Source: Candidatus Pacearchaeota archaeon
GTDB taxonomy: Archaea > Nanobdellota > Nanobdellia > Pacearchaeales > GW2011-AR1
Length of the DNA stretch: 36,613 bases
Assembly (NCBI GenBank): GCA_016181885.1
Contig: JACOYJ010000025.1
Coordinates: 1 to 36,613, forward strand
Reading direction: 5' to 3'
Shown here: piece after piece, positions 4,943 through 12,526 of the stretch
Layout: every line of letters starts with the position of its first letter
How positions within the stretch are numbered: position 1 is the stretch's first letter
Made by a program: the position numbers and the translations under genes
The notes under the pieces: model-generated
What the model saw: the letters and a program-made list of their open reading frames with translations, nothing else
Databases searched by the model: none
Told to the model about the DNA's origin: nothing

Positions 4943-6889
4943 ATGTGGAGCTTATACGATAAAAGCGGATTTTTACAACCTCTTGTTTTCTCTAATGGAA
5001 AAAGCCAGGAAGATGTTGTAAGGGAAGTTTTGGGAGAAATAAATAAAGGAAATAAAGTTATTTTTATTAGGGGAGCCTGTGGAACAGGAAAGAGTGCAAT
5101 TGCATTGAATATTGCTAAAGAGTTAGGGAAAAGTTCAATAGTCGTTCCGGGAAAAAATCTCCAAAGGCAATATAAAAAAGACTACGAAAAAGAAAAATAT
5201 GTTTTGAAAAAAGACGGACCTAAACTAAAAATAAGTGTTATTACTGGGAGAAATAATCACAAATGCAGGTTTATGCAGGAAAGCAAAGAAGCTATTCCTG
5301 TGATAAAAAAAGAGGTAAACTCTAAACTTTATGATATTTTCGAGGGAAAGATAGATGAGACAAACACGCAAATTGGAGATGACGAGTCAGCAGACAATAA
5401 AGACCTCCCTTGCAAGATTGAATTAAAGGAAAGAAACTGGGACAAAATAAAACAATATTTAATAAAAAATAAATTAATTGACAGTAGCAAGATGAATGAG
5501 ATAAGAGATGTTAGGCGAACTTCTGTTGCGAGTGTTTGCCCTTATTGGTCGCCGGTGTTTAAATCCAGATACGAATTTAAAGGCCCAATTTTCAAAGATG
5601 CGGAAATTAAAAAATATATTGGCCTTAACGGAAACGAATTCACGTTTTATCAAAGAAAACGAGGATGTCATTTCTATGAACAGTTTAATTCTTTTATTGA
5701 TTCTGATGTTATTGTTTTTAATTCATTGAAATATAAGCTAGAAACAGTTATGGACAGGAAACCTCTGACTGAAGTTGAAATTATAGACGAGTGTGACGAG
5801 TTTCTTGACAGCTTTTCAAATCAGAGGACAATAAATTTAGACAGAATGCAAAATGCGCTCATACAGGCAGTTAAGGAAAAAGAATATTTTGATTCAACAA
5901 TTAAAGAGATGTTTGAAATTTTAAAACACTTGAGAGAGAACCAAAGAATAAAAGAAGCTGGGGGGAAGGGGGATATAATTCCCTTAAAAGAAACAGGAGT
6001 TTATGATTTGATGAAAATTATTGCTAATAATCCGGAAACTTTTGCCGACTTTGATGATGAAAGCTATTTATTCTCTGTTGAGGAAATTGCAAAAACATTT
6101 AGTGATTTAGTTGATGAAACATATATTACAATTGAAAAAAAAGATAATAATTTATTAATTAATCTTGTAGCTGTCAATCTTGCTAAGAAATTTAATGAAT
6201 TTGTGAAGAAAAATAAGATTATTGTATTAATGTCTGGAACTATACATTCTGAAGAAGTTTTGAAAAATATTTACGGAATTGAAAACTTTGTGATTTTAGA
6301 TGCTGAACCTAAAGGGCAGGGAAAGATACACATTAAAAAAACTGGAAAAGAAAATAATTTCAAATACTCTAATCTATCTAGCGGAAATACGTCGCGTGAA
6401 GAATACCTTAAAGCCTTGGATAAATGTGTAAGTGAAGCCAAAAGACCGACGCTAGTTCATATAAATGCGTTTGCAGATATGCCTTCTTCTTTAGAAATTG
6501 GAGAGTTTGAATTAAAGAATCTTATAAGCAAAGATGAAATAAGAAATATGCAGGATGAGGACAAAGAAGGCAATTTAATAGAAGAGTTCAAAAAAGGCAA
6601 TAGGGATATTTTATTCTCGACAAAGGTAGCGAGAGGCATTGACTTTCCCGGCAAACAATGCAACAGCATCGTTTTCACAAAATATCCAAATCCAAACGTT
6701 CAAGATACTTTCTGGAAAATTCTTTACAAAACGAAACCGCAGCATTATTGGAGTTTTTATAAAGACAAGGCAAAAAGAGAATTATGGCAAAAAATATACC
6801 GAGGATTAAGATTCAAGGATGACGAAGTTGAAATCTGGAGTCCAGATGAGAGGGTGTTGGATGAGGTTGTGAGGGAGATGCGAGGCTAG
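4943..6889 (+). CDS. XPD/DinG-like Fe-S superfamily 2 helicase
   Basis: The 648-aa protein is a DNA-repair-type helicase. It has Walker A GACGTGKS (44-51), motif II DECD (282-285), MSGT (430-433), motif V region STKVARGIDFPG (559-570) and a motif VI-like QKIYRGLR (616-623). Four cysteines (C108 after TGRNNHK, C157, C199, C242) are spaced like the 4Fe-4S ligands of the XPD/DinG family. The frame is open upstream into the tRNA, but the ATG at 4943 is the first start outside it. The gene follows tRNA-Thr by 56 nt and may share its transcript. It is more divergent than standard archaeal XPD, so the exact subfamily is uncertain. Confidence 0.85.
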   Translation: MWSLYDKSGFLQPLVFSNGKSQEDVVREVLGEINKGNKVIFIRGACGTGKSAIALNIAKELGKSSIVVPGKNLQRQYKKDYEKEKYVLKKDGPKLKISVITGRNNHKCRFMQESKEAIPVIKKEVNSKLYDIFEGKIDETNTQIGDDESADNKDLPCKIELKERNWDKIKQYLIKNKLIDSSKMNEIRDVRRTSVASVCPYWSPVFKSRYEFKGPIFKDAEIKKYIGLNGNEFTFYQRKRGCHFYEQFNSFIDSDVIVFNSLKYKLETVMDRKPLTEVEIIDECDEFLDSFSNQRTINLDRMQNALIQAVKEKEYFDSTIKEMFEILKHLRENQRIKEAGGKGDIIPLKETGVYDLMKIIANNPETFADFDDESYLFSVEEIAKTFSDLVDETYITIEKKDNNLLINLVAVNLAKKFNEFVKKNKIIVLMSGTIHSEEVLKNIYGIENFVILDAEPKGQGKIHIKKTGKENNFKYSNLSSGNTSREEYLKALDKCVSEAKRPTLVHINAFADMPSSLEIGEFELKNLISKDEIRNMQDEDKEGNLIEEFKKGNRDILFSTKVARGIDFPGKQCNSIVFTKYPNPNVQDTFWKILYKTKPQHYWSFYKDKAKRELWQKIYRGLRFKDDEVEIWSPDERVLDEVVREMRG

Positions 6890-6936
6890 GGCTTTCTCGA
6901 TCTTTCATTTTAGTTCTAGAAGTTTTATCGTATGTT

Positions 6937-6958
6937 AAAATCTGAGCAAGAAGATTTT
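6937..6958. terminator. Terminator-like hairpin between convergent genes
   Basis: AAAATCT (6937-6943) pairs with AGATTTT (6952-6958), with a T run on the plus strand. It sits between the helicase gene and the convergent membrane-protein gene. Confidence 0.45.
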
Positions 6959-6978
6959 TCTGGGGATTGGTTGGTTGT

Positions 6979-7488
6979 TTACTTTTTTAGAGTTTTTCTA
7001 AAACCTAACAAATAAAATAATTTGTCAAAAAGAAATATTGATAAGAGAAATACAGAAAGTCCAAGAATAAAAAGCGAAATCTTTTTTAACCAAAAAACTT
7101 CAAATCCCGTATTAATGAGCATAACAAAAAGGTTAAGTAGGATAGAAACACCTGCAGAGATAGCAATAACTGTTGTGCCATCAACCAAATTTCTATCAGA
7201 TTTATCTCTCCTATAATGCAACTCATTCTGTAAAGCAACATCAAAACCTTTCTTTGTTAACTTTAAATCAATCCATCCCCTATGTGGCGATTTTTTTATC
7301 TTAATCAATTCATGTTTCTCTAAAAAAACTATCGAAGATATAATTTGTTCTTTGGTGTGGTTTGTTAGCTTAGAGAAGCCTTTATAAAAATCAGACAAAG
7401 AATCGTATCTCCACAATGCTGGAGGAACAGAATATATTGCCCTTAAGACTCTCTCCCATGGAGTAAATTTTTTATTATCCTCAAACAT
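6979..7488 (-). CDS. Winged-helix-like protein with two C-terminal membrane helices
   Basis: I do not recognise a named family. Residues 1-90 look like a winged-helix domain: helices around 10-60, a recognition-helix-like KEQIISSIVFLEKHELIKI, then a hairpin ending in LTKKGFD. After a charged linker come two hydrophobic segments, about 103-127 and 133-158, joined by a short loop. A DNA-binding domain tethered to the membrane suggests a sensor-regulator, but this is inference. Two perfect inverted repeats lie upstream (7542-7557 and 7578-7598). The gene is monocistronic. Confidence 0.7.
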   Translation of the reverse strand: MFEDNKKFTPWERVLRAIYSVPPALWRYDSLSDFYKGFSKLTNHTKEQIISSIVFLEKHELIKIKKSPHRGWIDLKLTKKGFDVALQNELHYRRDKSDRNLVDGTTVIAISAGVSILLNLFVMLINTGFEVFWLKKISLFILGLSVFLLSIFLFDKLFYLLGFRKTLKK

Positions 7489-7541
7489 GGGAAAAGCAAA
7501 AACTATTTTCTTTTAACTATTATTATCTTGGGAAATATACT

Positions 7542-7557
7542 TTGTTGCTAACAACAA
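7542..7557. promoter_or_regulatory. Inverted repeat upstream of the winged-helix gene
   Basis: TTGTTG (7542-7547) and CAACAA (7552-7557) are perfect 6-bp arms around CTAA, about 55 bp before the start codon at 7488. A possible operator. Confidence 0.4.
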
Positions 7558-7577
7558 TCAGAATAATATATATTTTA

Positions 7578-7598
7578 CCACTAGTCCCAGACTAGTGG
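7578..7598. promoter_or_regulatory. Perfect 9-bp inverted repeat
   Basis: CCACTAGTC (7578-7586), CCA, GACTAGTGG (7590-7598). It lies between the vapC 3' end and the winged-helix gene promoter region. It could be an operator, a terminator for vapC (which runs leftward into it), or a recombination site. Confidence 0.5.
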
Positions 7599-7670
7599 AA
7601 TTCGGCTACGCCATTAAAAACGTAAAGATATCTCTAGGCAATTTATTCGATATGAGGTAATCATCTCTTT

Positions 7671-8039
7671 TTAAAGCACCTTGACATTTTTGAGATTTCT
7701 AAAATCATTGTCCAAGGTAATGAGTATCGCATTATTTGCAAGGGCAGACGCATAAATTACAGAATCTGCAACAGGAATTCTTTTTTCAATGACTATCTCA
7801 GAGGCTTTATCCGCTACGTTTTCACCCAAGCTTATTAAAATGCTTTGTTTCTTTATATAATCTATTTTTTTGATTATTTCTTTGTTGGAAATTTTTAGCT
7901 TGTTAAGTTTTTTCCTTATTTCTATGATAGATATTGTTGCTAAAAGCAGCTTTTCCTGCGTTTCAATTAAATCCTTATGATTTCCATTGACAAAGTAATT
8001 TATCCACACAGAAGAATCAATGAGATTATATCCTGTCAT
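7671..8039 (-). CDS. vapC: VapC-type PIN-domain ribonuclease toxin
   Basis: The 122-aa PIN domain has the acidic metal-binding set at D8 (LIDSSVW), E40, D92 (VADSVIYA) and D110/D112 (TLDNDF). VapC toxins cleave RNA, commonly initiator tRNA or 23S rRNA; the target here is unknown. It overlaps the antitoxin reading frame by 14 nt, the usual VapBC order with antitoxin first. Length and residues are complete, so the toxin looks functional. Confidence 0.88.
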   Translation of the reverse strand: MTGYNLIDSSVWINYFVNGNHKDLIETQEKLLLATISIIEIRKKLNKLKISNKEIIKKIDYIKKQSILISLGENVADKASEIVIEKRIPVADSVIYASALANNAILITLDNDFRNLKNVKVL

Positions 8040-8244
8040 TTTTATCCCTAAGATCTTTCAATATATCCTCTTTTGACAATGCACCAGTATACCTCTTAAG
8101 CGAACCAGCCATTGATTTTTGAGGTTTCATATGCCTTATTGCAACTTTTGTTATTGCTTCATCATAGGATGATGCTTCCAGCTGTTCCTTTAGCTTTTTT
8201 AGCAGCAAAATTGTTTTTTCATCCACTTGTATTGTTGTAACCAT
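8026..8244 (-). CDS. vapB: VapB-type antitoxin
   Basis: This 72-aa protein begins MVTTIQVDEKTILLLKKLKE, a ribbon-helix-helix-like N terminus for DNA binding. A basic, flexible C-terminal tail follows that would wrap the toxin. It precedes and overlaps vapC. A TATA-rich promoter with 7-bp arms ATATAGT/ACTATAT (8251-8269) lies immediately upstream, a fitting place for autoregulation by the VapBC complex. Confidence 0.8.
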   Translation of the reverse strand: MVTTIQVDEKTILLLKKLKEQLEASSYDEAITKVAIRHMKPQKSMAGSLKRYTGALSKEDILKDLRDKNDRI

Positions 8245-8250
8245 AATAAT

Positions 8251-8269
8251 ATATAGTTATATACTATAT
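8251..8269 (-). promoter_or_regulatory. vapBC promoter with palindromic operator-like arms
   Basis: ATATAGT (8251-8257) and ACTATAT (8263-8269) flank TATAT. The site covers the TATA region just upstream of vapB, so a bound repressor would block TBP. Confidence 0.5.
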
Positions 8270-8335
8270 AAATATTTCTTTTTTCACTCCTATTCCTCAT
8301 TCTCTCAGTTAGGTTGCATCTTGTGAAATCGGAAA

Positions 8336-8347
8336 ACGCCCCCGCCA
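8336..8347 (-). repeat. Duplicated tRNA-Ser 3' end (attachment-site-like)
   Basis: ACGCCCCCGCCA is identical to 8843-8854, the acceptor 3' strand, discriminator and last T-stem bases of tRNA-Ser. Such a GC-rich 12-mer is very unlikely twice by chance in this AT-rich DNA. The two copies bracket the RelBE-like module and define a roughly 507-bp element. Confidence 0.75.
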
Positions 8348-8387
8348 AAAAACTATAAAGAGTAGATATGAAATTATGGGATATAAG

Positions 8388-8636
8388 TTATTTGTAAATC
8401 CTGCCTCTCTTGTCAAAAACCCTGATAAAAATAGTTTTCTGTTGGTTACTAACATCTACTAAGGCTCTTAATTTTCCTATTCTAATCTTATCATAATCAC
8501 CTTCGTAATGCTCCAAATATCTTGAAGGATTTTCTGAAATTTCATTGAACTTATTTTTGATTCTTTCTTGAACATCCTGAGATAAACTTCTAAAGAATTT
8601 TGTAGCTTGTGTAGAAAACTTTATCTCATATTTCAT
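8388..8636 (-). CDS. RelE/ParE-family toxin
   Basis: The 82-aa protein has the RelE fold pattern: two N-terminal helices (TKFFRSLSQDVQERI), then a beta sheet with KIRIGKLRALVDV and the terminal IFIRVFDKRGRIYK. RelE-like toxins cut mRNA in the ribosomal A site, whereas ParE toxins inhibit gyrase. The archaeal-style sequence favours RelE. It starts within the antitoxin stop codon (ATGA overlap). The module lies between direct repeats of the tRNA-Ser 3' end. Confidence 0.85.
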   Translation of the reverse strand: MKYEIKFSTQATKFFRSLSQDVQERIKNKFNEISENPSRYLEHYEGDYDKIRIGKLRALVDVSNQQKTIFIRVFDKRGRIYK

Positions 8637-8809
8637 AAATCTTCTAAATCTATGTATTTAGATTCATCTTCTATTCTTGCTTTTTTTAAACTATTTTTAG
8701 CCCAATCTGTCAATTCTCCTTCAGAAAGGAGAATATTCTTTATCAATTCGAGATCTTTTCTTATTCCCTCCATATCTCTATGTAAAGTATTTGTATCTAT
8801 TATTCCCAT
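8633..8809 (-). CDS. RelB-like antitoxin, 58 aa
   Basis: This short gene reads MGIIDTNTLHRDMEG at the N terminus, followed by a helical stretch and the typical archaeal RelB-type tail LTDWAKNSLKKAR with a final KYIDLEDL. It ends with TGA sharing ATGA with the RelE start, which settles both frames. The tail should thread around the toxin. The start codon is 34 bp from the 3' end of tRNA-Ser, so the module may be transcribed from the tRNA promoter or from the AT-rich gap. Confidence 0.85.
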   Translation of the reverse strand: MGIIDTNTLHRDMEGIRKDLELIKNILLSEGELTDWAKNSLKKARIEDESKYIDLEDL

Positions 8810-8843
8810 GATCTAAATAGCATCTATTAATTTATATAATTTA

Positions 8844-8986
8844 CGCCCCCGCCAGGAATCGAACCTGGAGGCCCGTAAGGGCCCGGTTTGCTTGATTTTT
8901 CTCTTTAAAGGGAAAGGTAGTGTCAGGAAAACCGTAGGTTTTCCCACATACTCAAGACCGGTGCTCTACCATTGAGCGACGGAGGC
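8844..8986 (-). tRNA. tRNA-Ser (anticodon TGA) with a 62-nt intron
   Basis: Exons are 8951-8986 and 8844-8888. Acceptor GCCTCCG pairs with CGGGGGC (one G-U), the discriminator is G, the D arm is GCTC/GAGC, the anticodon stem CCGGT/ACCGG, and the T arm CCAGG/CCTGG with TTCGATT. A long variable arm (GCCC/GGGC) marks a class II tRNA; with anticodon TGA this is serine. The intron (8889-8950) sits at the canonical 37/38 site and can form a bulge-helix-bulge: CTTG/CAAG flanked by 3-nt bulges AGT and CAA. The intron holds the hairpin GGAAAACC-TAC-GGTTTTCC. Confidence 0.92.
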
Positions 8987-9207
8987 AAAATAAAACACTT
9001 CTCAGTTATAGGATTAATTAAGTGATTTTAAAGGTTTTGGCTCGCTTCGCTAGCGGATTGATTTTTTATTAATGATAACTTGAATATGCTTAGTTCGTGG
9101 CCTCATCCAAAGATATCAATTTAACACAGAAATCAATAAAAAGACATTTGGGTTTTATGAATGGACAAAATTGAGGATGATAATAAAGCTTTCATACAAT
9201 TAATAAA

Positions 9208-10179
9208 ATGAAAATTGGCGCTTATTTGACCGGGTCTTTTGGGCAGTCTCAAGAGCTGTATAAAGCAAGAAACGAATGGAAAAGAGGAAGGGGTTCTGAA
9301 GAAAAAGTGAATGAACAGGCAAAAAAAGACGCACAACAAATCATAAAATTGCAAAAAGAAGCTGGATTAGACTTTATTATTGACCCAATGTTTCATTTCT
9401 ATTATTTATTCCAGCCTTTTTCCGAAAATGTCGCAGGTGTTAGCGTCGGACCACAAGAAAACTGGTTTAATAATAATGTGTTTTATTGGAGACCTCGCAT
9501 AGAAGGACCGTTGGAAATACAAACTGGCTTCACGAAAAAATATCTCCATACCGAAGAACTTTTAAAAAATGGAAGCGCAATGGCTATTCTGCCTTCTCCC
9601 TATTCATTGTTAGTGCTTTCAGACGTAAAAGGATATAAAAGCAAAGAAGAAGCGGTAACTAATCTTGGAGAGATTTTATTGGCTGAGGCACAAAACCTTG
9701 TTTCAAAAGGATATAGAAGAGTACAATACGACGAACCCGCAATTGCAGTAAAGCAATCTTTAGGAGCTTTGACAAAAGAAGATTTGCATTTACTTCGACG
9801 AGGAATTGGTATTTGCGGAAAAGTTAACGGAGCAACAACAAGCCTCAACACTTATTTTGGAAATGCTGGGCAGATAATTTCTCATCTATTGCAACTTCCG
9901 ATAGATTGCATAGGAATAGATGGAACTGAAACAAGCATAAATGACATAATTAAACACAATTTCTCTGGAAAAGAACTGACTCTTGGATTCTTGGATGCGC
10001 GAAACACTAGTTTAGAAAATCCCCAAGATATTTTAGAGTCATTAAAACTAGTTGAAAACAAAACTAATCCTGTAAAACTGTGGCTAACCCCAAATGCAGG
10101 AACTGAATATCGAGGATTTACCCATGGAATAAAGAAATTAGAATTACTTGCAAAAGTAAAGGAAATGTACAATGAATAA
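9208..10179 (+). CDS. metE: MetE-type methionine synthase, N-terminal-like half
   Basis: The 323-aa protein matches the TIM-barrel half that lacks the zinc site in two-gene archaeal MetE systems. Recognisable elements are GPLEIQTGF, the barrel strand VQYDEPAIA (about 170), IDCIGIDGTET and the C-terminal LWLTPNAGTEYRG. It overlaps the next gene by 8 nt, which fits a two-chain enzyme. The role of this half, possibly substrate binding or delivery, is not established from sequence. The start at 9208 lacks a clear promoter and has no strong Shine-Dalgarno. Confidence 0.8.
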   Translation: MKIGAYLTGSFGQSQELYKARNEWKRGRGSEEKVNEQAKKDAQQIIKLQKEAGLDFIIDPMFHFYYLFQPFSENVAGVSVGPQENWFNNNVFYWRPRIEGPLEIQTGFTKKYLHTEELLKNGSAMAILPSPYSLLVLSDVKGYKSKEEAVTNLGEILLAEAQNLVSKGYRRVQYDEPAIAVKQSLGALTKEDLHLLRRGIGICGKVNGATTSLNTYFGNAGQIISHLLQLPIDCIGIDGTETSINDIIKHNFSGKELTLGFLDARNTSLENPQDILESLKLVENKTNPVKLWLTPNAGTEYRGFTHGIKKLELLAKVKEMYNE

Positions 10180-11368
10180 ACTCTTTCCTACTTACGAGGT
10201 TGGAAGCTTGCCTAAGTTAAATGCAAGAGTAAATGCGACTAATGGGAAGAGAATTAGCCAAAAAGATTTAGATGAAGTAAAATATTTATCTGAAAAATTT
10301 TCTGTCGATGCGAACAAGGCATTGTCAATTTTTGATAAAAATGCGAAACATAAAGAAGTGTTGACTAATGAAAATATTGAAGATTTAACAGATTTTAATG
10401 CTTTATTATATCTAAGACTGCAAGAGGGATTAGGCTTAGATTTTGTATACGATGGCGAAGCAAGAAGGCGGGAAATGTACCAGCATGTTGCAGCTAAAAT
10501 AGAAGGGTTTGAAAAAACGCCTGAGATGATTAGATCCAGGGGCCCAGACAGCTGGCGCATGGCTGTTTGCGTCGATGAACCGAAACTAAAGCAAAATTCC
10601 CTGGACGATTTGATATTAAATGAATTTGAATTCGTAAAAGACAATGCTAGGGAAAATATAAAAATTCCCATGGATGATCCATATATGATTGCTGTAATGA
10701 GCGACAATAGGCATTATTTAGAAAAGCTCAGAGATAAGCACTTTAATAATCCAAGAAAACTCCGCTATGAAGCAAAACGCGAATTTACCTTGGCTTTGGC
10801 AAGAAATATTATCAGGCCTCAAGTCAAAGCAGTGGTTGATGCGGGTGCGAGATGGATTCAATTAGATATCCCGGCAGCTACGCTAGATATAGAACATATC
10901 CCAATAGTCGTGGACGGAGTAAATGAAGTTGTTCGGGAAATTGACGGCGTTAAATTCAGCCTGCATATGTGCTATCCGAGAAGGGTCACTCTTACAGATA
11001 AAAACAGCTATGAACTATTATTTCCTGCGATTTTAAATTTGAATAAAAATGTTGACCACTTGTCGCTTGAGCTTGCCAATGCAGATAATTATGAAAAAGA
11101 TCTTGCAGTTTTTGCCAAATATGCAGATCAGCGTAAATTCGAGATAGGGGTTGGAGTAGTCGATATAACCCTTGAAAAACAACAGCGACAAGAAATTGAA
11201 ACCCAGGAAATGGTTAAAGACAGGATATTAAGGGCTGTTGAAACATTGAACGATGAAAAACTTATTTATGTTGCCCCTGACTGCGGCTTGAGGCAGCTTA
11301 GTTTAGACAGATGCATGAAACTTTATGAGGTAATCGCTGAGGGGGCTGAATTAGCCAGGAGAGGATGA
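10172..11368 (+). CDS. metE: MetE-type methionine synthase, catalytic zinc half
   Basis: This 398-aa protein carries the zinc ligands of cobalamin-independent methionine synthase: H265 and C267 (SLHMCYPRR), E300 (LSLELAN) and C371 (PDCGLRQL). It would transfer a methyl group from a methylated pterin or corrinoid donor to homocysteine. The N terminus PTYEVGSLP is the usual start of the catalytic half. Residues 20-90 include an extra helical stretch compared with a minimal barrel. Its 3' end overlaps the convergent metF by 46 bp, so transcripts of the two genes would be antisense to each other. Confidence 0.9.
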   Translation: MNKLFPTYEVGSLPKLNARVNATNGKRISQKDLDEVKYLSEKFSVDANKALSIFDKNAKHKEVLTNENIEDLTDFNALLYLRLQEGLGLDFVYDGEARRREMYQHVAAKIEGFEKTPEMIRSRGPDSWRMAVCVDEPKLKQNSLDDLILNEFEFVKDNARENIKIPMDDPYMIAVMSDNRHYLEKLRDKHFNNPRKLRYEAKREFTLALARNIIRPQVKAVVDAGARWIQLDIPAATLDIEHIPIVVDGVNEVVREIDGVKFSLHMCYPRRVTLTDKNSYELLFPAILNLNKNVDHLSLELANADNYEKDLAVFAKYADQRKFEIGVGVVDITLEKQQRQEIETQEMVKDRILRAVETLNDEKLIYVAPDCGLRQLSLDRCMKLYEVIAEGAELARRG

Positions 11369-12282
11369 TTCTTTTTAATATTTAGGTTGTCAATTACCAT
11401 TGTTGCGGACTTTATTCCACTAAACACATAAAAATGAGCTGATGGCACTTCTCCCCTTATTAATTCATCAACCTGTTTTGTGCCCCATTCAATACCTAAT
11501 TTTTTAGCGTCTTCTGGCGTAGCCTTATCGACCTTGCTAGAAAGAGCATAAGGAATATCGATATCAAAAGTGTCTGGATGGTCTGTGGTGTGTTCTTTTT
11601 TTGAAAGCACTGTAATACCCGGAATGATGGGCACATTTATCCCAGCTTTCCTACAGCGATCTACAAACTTAAAATAAAATTTATTGTTATAAAACATTTG
11701 AGTGACTATGTAATCTGCTCCAGAATCCACTTTTATTTTTAGAAATTCTAAATCAGTTCTTGAATTTGGCGAAGCCCTGTGTTTTTCTGGATAGCCGGCA
11801 ACACCAATACAAAAAGAATCTCCAAAAGTTTTCCGAATTTCCGGAATTAAATCTGAAGGATGCTCGAAAGTCTTATCGCTGAAATGTAAAGGCCTTTCAT
11901 ATCCCTTATCATCTCCTTGAATAACCAAAATATTTTCTATTCCATCAAATTTAATCTCGTTTAATAAATCATGTGTTTCATTCCAACTAAATCCTCTGCA
12001 TAAAATATGAGGGACTGCGTCTATTTTATTTTCTCGCTGCATCGTTGAACAAATCGTTCTTGTTCCGGGGTATTTCCTTTGAATTACTTCTTCCAGACCT
12101 TCATTAGTTCTTTTTATCACTTGTTCAACAGGATGATAAGTTACATCTATAAACGGCGGCTCGTATGGAGCAAGTTTTGAAACTTTGTTCATAGCGTCTT
12201 CTAATGTGCCTTCGTTTGGAGGAGTTATCTCAAAACTAATTAATGGGGAAGAAGAATTTTTTATATGGTCTGTAACTTTCAT
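11323..12282 (-). CDS. metF: Methylenetetrahydrofolate reductase (MetF)
   Basis: MetF reduces methylene-tetrahydrofolate to methyl-tetrahydrofolate using FAD. The 319-aa barrel shows SFEITPP with the N-terminal glutamate, VTYHP, NILVIQGDD, GVAGYPEKH, DSGADYIVTQMFY and VPIIPGI, all family landmarks. I place the start at ATG 12282 rather than the upstream TTG 12300. A TATA box (GTTTATAA on the plus strand, 12304-12311) is about 26 bp before that ATG, so the message is leaderless. It is convergent with the MetE pair and would supply its methyl donor. Confidence 0.93.
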   Translation of the reverse strand: MKVTDHIKNSSSPLISFEITPPNEGTLEDAMNKVSKLAPYEPPFIDVTYHPVEQVIKRTNEGLEEVIQRKYPGTRTICSTMQRENKIDAVPHILCRGFSWNETHDLLNEIKFDGIENILVIQGDDKGYERPLHFSDKTFEHPSDLIPEIRKTFGDSFCIGVAGYPEKHRASPNSRTDLEFLKIKVDSGADYIVTQMFYNNKFYFKFVDRCRKAGINVPIIPGITVLSKKEHTTDHPDTFDIDIPYALSSKVDKATPEDAKKLGIEWGTKQVDELIRGEVPSAHFYVFSGIKSATMVIDNLNIKKNHPLLANSAPSAITS

Positions 12283-12303
12283 GAAAGAACCAAGGCTCAA
12301 TCA

Positions 12304-12311
12304 GTTTATAA
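12304..12311 (-). promoter_or_regulatory. metF: metF TATA box (leaderless start)
   Basis: TTATAAAC on the minus strand, centred about 26 bp before the ATG at 12282. The spacing decides the start choice for metF. Confidence 0.6.
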
Positions 12312-12340
12312 GAATTATTGGGATTTTCAGCAATTATAAA

Positions 12341-12526
12341 CCAAAAATCCTTCCTAATACTTGAGTAAGCTGTTATTTATAATCAACTATTGTCACTTGG
12401 CCAAATATTCTGCTCATACTTGAATAGGGTGTTATTTATTAAAGAATTTAGTACCTATCCAAATATTCTGCTCATACTTGAATAGGGTGTTATTTATTAA
12501 AGAATTTAGTACCTATCCAAATATTC
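12341..12526. repeat. 58-bp tandem repeat, two identical and one diverged unit
   Basis: Units at 12401-12458 and 12459-12516 are identical. A diverged unit lies at 12341-12400 (60 nt) and a 10-bp partial unit CCAAATATTC at 12517-12526. The partial unit is the last sense codons of the adjacent minus-strand gene (IFG), so each repeat starts with a copy of that gene tail. The array sits between this gene and the metF promoter. Confidence 0.9.

Noticed and set aside
12341-12526. CRISPR array
   Set aside because: The 58-bp units abut with no spacers and include coding sequence of the adjacent gene; no cas genes are present.
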